Below are positions 59,585 to 64,000 of a stretch of 64,000 nucleotides of DNA, piece after piece (position 1 is the first letter of the stretch; each line of letters starts with the position of its first letter). Both the position numbers and the translations under genes were made by a program. A model generated the notes under the pieces. It saw only the letters and a program-made list of their open reading frames with translations. It did no database searches and was not told the origin of the DNA. This DNA comes from DATAEG01 sp963703085 (GTDB lineage: Bacteria; Actinomycetota; Actinomycetes; Mycobacteriales; Jatrophihabitantaceae), in assembly GCA_963703085.1 (NCBI GenBank), contig OY969789.1, positions 2,356,001 to 2,420,000 of the forward strand, written 5' to 3'.

Positions 59585-61395
59585 TGCGCGCCCTCCAGTT
59601 CGGAGTCCTGAGCCAGCAGGTTGTGATAGGCCGGCGAGCGCGCCAACAGCTCCGAGTGCGTGCCCACATCCGTGATCCGGCCGTTCTGCAGCAACGCCAC
59701 TCGATCGGCCAGCAGCACGGTGGACGGGCGGTGCGCCACGATCAGCGCGGTGGTCGAGGTCAGCACGCGGCGCAGCGCATGCTCGACCAGCTTCTCGGTG
59801 TGCACGTCCAGTGCGGAGAGCGGGTCGTCCAGGACCAACACCTTCGGCCGGCCGAGGACCGCGCGGGCCAGTGCGAGGCGCTGGCGTTGTCCGCCGGACA
59901 GCGACATGCCCTGCTCACCGATCCGGGTCTCCAGGCCGAACGGCAGGTCGTGCACGAAGCCGGCCTGGGCGACCTCGATCGCTTCGGCGATGTCGGCATC
60001 CGAGGCGTTCTCCCGGCCCAGCGTGAGGTTTTCCCGGACACTCGCCGAGAACAGGGTGGCCTCCTCGAAGGCCATCGCCACCCGGGTGCGCAGATCGGCC
60101 AGTGCGATGTCGCGTACGTCAACCCCGTCGATGGTCACCCGGCCGCCGGTGGTGTCGTAGAGCCGGGGCACCAGGGCGGTCATGGTCGTCTTGCCACCAC
60201 CGGTGGCGGCGACCAGCGCCATCGTCTCGCCCGGGCGAATGTCCAGGTCGACATGCGAGAGCACCGGCTCGTCGGCGCCGGGGTAGGTGAAGCTGACGTC
60301 CTCGAAGCGCACCGAGCTGTGCCGCACTTCGGGAAGGCTGACCGGGTTGGCCGGGTCGACGATGTCCGGTTCGACGTCCATCACCTCGAAGATGCGTCGC
60401 GCCGCGCTGGCCGCTTCCTGGGTGACCGCGATCAGCCAGCCCATCGACACCAGCGGCCAGATCAGGCGCAGGTAGAGAGTCACGAACGCGACCAGGGCAC
60501 CAACCGAGAGGCTGCCGTGCGCCACCGCGATCACGCCGCCGAACGTGACGACCGCCAGGACCAGCTGCGGATAGGCGTCCAACGTGGTGAAGAACCAGGA
60601 CAGCGTGCGTACCTTCGCCATCTCGGCGGTGCGCAGCGTGTGTGCGCCGCCGGTGAACGTGCGCAGCATCTGGGGCCGGCGACCGTAGGACTTGATCACC
60701 CGGATGCCGAGCGCGGCCTCCTCGACGGAAGTCGCCAGGTCGCCGGTCAGGTCCTGCGCGGTGCGCGCTTCCCGGCTGTACCGCGCCTCGTAGTAGCGGG
60801 TGGTGATGACCAGCGGGCCGAGCAGCGCAATGACGATCAGGCCGAGCACCAGATGGATGTGCAGCAGCAGGACTGCGACGATGACCACGGTCGCCGCATT
60901 GGCGATCAGAAAGACGAAAGCGAACCCGATGAACCGGCGCAGCGTCGAGAGGTCGGTGCTCATCCGGGACAGCAACTGGCCGCTGGACCATTCATCGTGG
61001 AACGACACCGGCAGCTTCTGCATGTGCGCGTAGAGGTCGCGGCGCAGGTCGGTCTCGATGGACAACGAGCCGCTGGCCATCGCCCACCGACGCAGGAAGA
61101 ACAACACTGCCTCGCCCACCCCGAGCAGCAACGCAAGACCGGCCAGCGCCCAGATACCAGACGTTTCGTGCCGCTTGATCGGGCCGTTGACGACAGCCTC
61201 GATGACCAGTGGCACCAGCGACTGCGCCACCATCGCGCCGAGCGCGGTGGCGACCATGAACCAGACGACGCCCTGGTAGGGCTTCACCCACGGGCGTAGC
61301 CGCAGGAGCGGGCCCAGCCCGCTCGGCTGTTCGACGGCGGGTTTTGCGGGACCGGCCACCTCGTCGGTGGCAGGGGATTGCACGGTGCTCGTCAC
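59581..61395 (-). CDS. ABC exporter half-transporter, degenerate ATPase
   Basis: About 604 aa. Six membrane helices then an ATPase domain with Walker A AATGGGKTT, signature LSGGQRQR, H-loop AHRPST, but Walker B VLVLDDPLSALD carries Asp instead of the catalytic Glu, and the Q-loop Gln is Glu (FEEATLFSASV). This is the usual non-catalytic half of a heterodimeric exporter. First gene of the operon, followed with overlap by the catalytic half. A long Pro-rich cytoplasmic N-terminus precedes helix 1. Confidence 0.9.
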   Translation of the reverse strand: MTSTVQSPATDEVAGPAKPAVEQPSGLGPLLRLRPWVKPYQGVVWFMVATALGAMVAQSLVPLVIEAVVNGPIKRHETSGIWALAGLALLLGVGEAVLFFLRRWAMASGSLSIETDLRRDLYAHMQKLPVSFHDEWSSGQLLSRMSTDLSTLRRFIGFAFVFLIANAATVVIVAVLLLHIHLVLGLIVIALLGPLVITTRYYEARYSREARTAQDLTGDLATSVEEAALGIRVIKSYGRRPQMLRTFTGGAHTLRTAEMAKVRTLSWFFTTLDAYPQLVLAVVTFGGVIAVAHGSLSVGALVAFVTLYLRLIWPLVSMGWLIAVTQEAASAARRIFEVMDVEPDIVDPANPVSLPEVRHSSVRFEDVSFTYPGADEPVLSHVDLDIRPGETMALVAATGGGKTTMTALVPRLYDTTGGRVTIDGVDVRDIALADLRTRVAMAFEEATLFSASVRENLTLGRENASDADIAEAIEVAQAGFVHDLPFGLETRIGEQGMSLSGGQRQRLALARAVLGRPKVLVLDDPLSALDVHTEKLVEHALRRVLTSTTALIVAHRPSTVLLADRVALLQNGRITDVGTHSELLARSPAYHNLLAQDSELEGAQ

Positions 61396-61719
61396 GGTCG
61401 GTTGGGCTGCCTTGGTCTCGGTTCGGATCTGGTATCGGTCGGCTCGGCGCAGAGTCGTCCCACGCTGGTGGCGGGGCGGCCCTTCACCGTAACTCGCAGG
61501 TCGGACAAAGCCGAACGACTTTCTCTGTGGGCTCAGTGTCCGAGTTCAACAGCAGTTGAAGTCAAACTGACGGCAGGCGATGAGCGCTCGCGCGAAGAGC
61601 AGATCGCCGCGCGCGACGAAGGAGCGCTTGCCCGAGCGGAGCGAGGTGTCGGTTTCGAGTGCTCCCCGAGCTTGCGAGGGGCGCGCGAGACAACCGACCA
61701 GGCGATCAGAAAGCAGCAA
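61396..61719. other. Intergenic region with ABC operon promoter candidates
   Basis: 324 bp without a supported gene, downstream of sepH and upstream of the ABC operon. It holds a palindrome TTCAAC-AGCA-GTTGAA at 61545-61560 and, on the minus strand, TTGACT just upstream of it as a possible -35. No clear terminator for sepH was seen. Confidence 0.35.
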
Positions 61720-62796
61720 TCAGTCGTTCTTGCGGCGCACGCCCAGCAGGATGTCGTCCCACGAGGGGATCTTGGTCTGCTCCCGCGCTGCCTTGCTGCG
61801 ACCGCTGCCGCGGCGCACCGGCGGCGGTGGATCGGTCGGGTGCGCCGGGTCGTCGAGAGCCTCGTCCTGGGCCTCGAACGGGATGAGGTCCTCTTCGGCC
61901 GGGTCGATGTCGCCGAAGATCGGCAGTGGATCGGCCAACCGCAACGGCGCCAGGTCCGAGCGGCGCTGCGACCGGGCCGAGTCGGCGCGCTGTGGTTCGG
62001 GGCGTACCGCCTCAGGGCGGTGTACTTCGGCAGTTGGCGGCGGGGCGACATGCGGGCCGGGCAGTTCCGGCGGGAAGTAGCCGGCGCTGTCGTCGGCTTC
62101 CTGGTCGAAGACCTCGCTGCCGCCGACCGGGACCGGCAGCGGCCGGGTGGCGTCCGCGCTGTCCGGATCGTCCGGGACGGCTTGCACCACCGGCCGCAAC
62201 GGGCGGTCGGACAACAGATCGGCGGCAGCTTCATCGGCCGGCAGCAAGGTGCGGGCGGCCAGCGAGAACGCCCAGTGCGCGCGGCGCTCCGACCCGTCGC
62301 TGGACCAGGCGGCGATGACGACCCAGGTGCCGTCCTCGCGGCGGTAGGAATCCCACTCGACCGAGGCCGGCTCGATGCCGTGGAAGGCGAAGCGACGATC
62401 GACCGTCTCGCCGAACGGGACCAGTGCGCCATCGCCGTCGCGGCGGGCTCGGGAGCGGCGCGCCTCGTCGCCGACCCGGGCTCGCTCGGCCAGCACCGCA
62501 GTGGCGAAGCGCATCACCTTGGCGAGGTCGGCTCCGGTGTCCTGGGCCAGCTCCTCCGGCGACTCGCCGGCGCGCACCCGTACCTGGATCTCTCGGGGGC
62601 TCAATGCCACCGGCGCGGGCGGTTCGGCGGCCTCGTCGGGGTCGTCGTCGTCGTCCTCCGGCTCGGGGGCAGCCGGGGCCACCGCGTCGCGAAGCCGGTC
62701 GTCGACTTCCAGGAGGAACTGTTCCGCGCCGTCGGTCTCGGCCACGATCACGGTGTCGGCGTCTTCGCCGACCGTGACGAACCGAAGGGACCGCAT
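61720..62796 (-). CDS. sepH: Septation protein SepH
   Basis: About 358 aa. N-terminal DUF3071 domain (MRSLRFVTVGEDADTVIV opening, with helix-turn-helix LSPREIQVRVRAGESPEELAQ) and a disordered linker, ending in the conserved C-terminal motif TKIPSWDDILLGVRRK. SepH binds FtsZ and promotes its assembly at division sites in Actinobacteria; the conserved N-terminal helix-turn-helix is needed for that in Streptomyces. An acidic insert (DDDDDPDE) lies near residue 50. Next to serC, as in mycobacteria. Confidence 0.93.
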   Translation of the reverse strand: MRSLRFVTVGEDADTVIVAETDGAEQFLLEVDDRLRDAVAPAAPEPEDDDDDPDEAAEPPAPVALSPREIQVRVRAGESPEELAQDTGADLAKVMRFATAVLAERARVGDEARRSRARRDGDGALVPFGETVDRRFAFHGIEPASVEWDSYRREDGTWVVIAAWSSDGSERRAHWAFSLAARTLLPADEAAADLLSDRPLRPVVQAVPDDPDSADATRPLPVPVGGSEVFDQEADDSAGYFPPELPGPHVAPPPTAEVHRPEAVRPEPQRADSARSQRRSDLAPLRLADPLPIFGDIDPAEEDLIPFEAQDEALDDPAHPTDPPPPVRRGSGRSKAAREQTKIPSWDDILLGVRRKND

Positions 62797-62847
62797 GGAC
62801 CGACTTTAGAGCATCGACGGGCATCGGCGGCGCCGACGCGCAGCGCT

Positions 62848-64000
62848 CTAGCCGAGGCTGCGCACCACATATTCCAGGCACTGGGTGAGCGCCTCGACGT
62901 CGGCCGGATCGACCGCGGGGTACATGCCGATGCGCAGTTGATTGCGGTTCAGACCGCGATACGGCTCGGTGTCGACAATGCCGTTGGCGCGCAGCACGGC
63001 GGCCACCTGCGCGGCGTCCACCTCGGGCACGAAGTCGATGGTGCCGACGAGCGGGCTGCGCAGTTGCGGATCGGAGACGAACGGCGTGGCGTAGTCCTCA
63101 CGCTCCGCCCAGCGATACAGCCGGCCGGCGGAGAGTTCGGTGCGCCGTGCCGCCCAGGCCACCCCGCCGTGCCCGAGCAGCCATTCGGTCTGGTGGGCCA
63201 GCAACCAGAGGCTGGCGATTGCCGGGGTGTTGTACGTCTGGTCCTTGCGGCTGTTGTCCAGCGCGATGCTCAGATCCAACGACGGCGGTATCCATCGTTC
63301 GCTCGCCTTGATCCGTTCCATTCGCTCGATGGCCCGCGGCGACAGCGCCGCGATCCATAGCCCGGCGTCGGCCGCGAACACCTTCTGCGGCGCGTAGTAG
63401 TAGACGTCCACCAGGTTGAGATCGGTGATGATCGCGCCGGCGGAGGAGGTGGCATCCACCAGCGTCAACGCGTTCTCATCGGCTCCCTCGACCGCTCCGA
63501 CTGCGAGCGTGACGCCCGTCGACGTCTCGTTCTGCGGCCAGGCGTAGCAGTCCACCCCGTCGATCGCGCTCGGCAGCACCCCGGAGCCCGGCTCGGCGCG
63601 GCGCACCTGGGGCTTGTCGAGGAAGGGCGCCGCGGCAGTCACCGCGGCGAACTTGCTGGAGAACTCGCCGCAGACCACATGCTGGCTGCGCTGCTGGATC
63701 AAGCACACGGCGGCGACGTCCCAGAAGGCGGTGGCCCCGCCGTTGCCGAGCACGATCTCGTAGCCGTCCGGCAGGGCCAGCAGCTCGGTCATGCCGCGGC
63801 GGATGCGCCCGACCAGCTCGCGGACCGGAGCCTGCCGGTGGCTGGTCCCCATCGGGGCGCCGGCGACGAGCTGCTGCAGCGTCTCTTCGGGCACCTTCGA
63901 CGGTCCGGAGCCGAACCGGCCGTCCTTCGGCTTCATCGCCTGCGGGATCTGAATGGCACTGTGCTCGGCGCCGAGCGCGTCGGCCCGGGCGCGGATCGCA
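62848..64000 (-). CDS. serC: Phosphoserine aminotransferase, 5' end probably outside window
   Basis: PLP enzyme converting 3-phosphohydroxypyruvate and glutamate to phosphoserine. Motifs: GRFGSGPSKV at the N-terminus, GTSHRQAPV, NGGATAFWD, the PLP lysine in YYYAPQKVF near residue 182, and NQLRIGMYPAV near the end. The sequence is close to the actinobacterial (Mtb-type) SerC. An ATG at 63936 would give 362 aa, but the frame stays open for 21 codons to the window edge and includes IQIPQAMKPKDGRFG, matching the IPTAIKPRDGRFG stretch I recall from Mycobacterium. The true start is therefore likely beyond base 64000. No good ribosome site precedes 63936. Confidence 0.92.
   Translation of the reverse strand, partial: AIRARADALGAEHSAIQIPQAMKPKDGRFGSGPSKVPEETLQQLVAGAPMGTSHRQAPVRELVGRIRRGMTELLALPDGYEIVLGNGGATAFWDVAAVCLIQQRSQHVVCGEFSSKFAAVTAAAPFLDKPQVRRAEPGSGVLPSAIDGVDCYAWPQNETSTGVTLAVGAVEGADENALTLVDATSSAGAIITDLNLVDVYYYAPQKVFAADAGLWIAALSPRAIERMERIKASERWIPPSLDLSIALDNSRKDQTYNTPAIASLWLLAHQTEWLLGHGGVAWAARRTELSAGRLYRWAEREDYATPFVSDPQLRSPLVGTIDFVPEVDAAQVAAVLRANGIVDTEPYRGLNRNQLRIGMYPAVDPADVEALTQCLEYVVRSLG

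Noticed and set aside
61396..61719. A small gene or tRNA between sepH and the ABC operon
   Set aside because: No cloverleaf, no ribosome site with a plausible frame and no recognisable protein.

Overview
The window is GC-rich chromosomal DNA of an actinobacterium (Actinomycetota). Evidence: strong codon-position GC bias, many GTG starts, many stop/start overlaps of the ATGA/GTGA type, several apparently leaderless genes, and marker families largely confined to this phylum (SepH/DUF3071, DUF3027, DUF2530, DUF2771, DUF3263, LytR_C/VirR-like, DUF6318, DUF222-HNH, DUF5937). Gene order from 35 kb to the right edge keeps much of an order I recall from Mycobacterium (XPB helicase, helicase-associated protein, cspB, DUF2771, MFS, DUF3027, DUF2530, MarR, TrmH, sepH, serC), and 11-20 kb resembles its DUF3263-VirR...groEL2 region. 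The lack of mycolic-acid genes and the sugar/glycan loci suggest a free-living relative such as Frankiales, Jatrophihabitans or Nakamurella; the genus cannot be fixed from this window. No tRNA, rRNA, CRISPR array, phage or canonical IS element was seen.

Layout. 0-5.6 kb: a DUF4232 lipoprotein coupled to a large secreted multidomain protein, a D-amino-acid oxidase, and a secreted GH3 enzyme with a DasR-type operator. 5.6-11 kb: a minus-strand run of WXG100-like protein, alpha/beta hydrolase, acyl-CoA ligase, MFS and PlsC acyltransferase. 11-14.8 kb: DUF3263 and VirR-like pair, a SAM-I riboswitch before a threonine-synthase-family enzyme, and a DUF559 gene bracketed by hairpin repeats. 14.8-18.5 kb: two regulator/MFS pairs with palindromic operators. 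18.5-20.4 kb: groEL with two CIRCE elements.

20.5-30.5 kb is the most coherent accessory locus. A LacI regulator is followed by an operon of two sugar permeases, a type I sulfatase and a GH2 enzyme; a convergent operon encodes the substrate-binding lipoprotein and a secreted GH43-like enzyme. The same operator, ideal form TTTACAACGTTGTAAA, occurs once before the regulator and as a pair spaced exactly 12 bp before each operon. The simplest model is that the GH43 protein trims an external, possibly sulfated glycan, the ABC importer takes up the product (its ATPase is encoded elsewhere), and sulfatase plus GH2 finish inside the cell.

30.6-35.3 kb: DinB and FMN-reductase pair, an overlapping DUF6318/PKD gene pair, and DeoR-galT. 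35.5-51.5 kb: the conserved core block, with sugar-porter and purine-permease insertions relative to the recalled mycobacterial order, and a cspB leader containing a hairpin and a tiny upstream ORF. 51.5-61.4 kb: accessory block with an SF2 helicase carrying a hydrophobic hairpin, an ECF42-type sigma factor with its DGPF protein, a DUF222-HNH nuclease behind direct repeats and a long palindrome, and a heterodimeric ABC exporter. 61.7-64 kb: sepH and serC, the latter probably running off the right edge.
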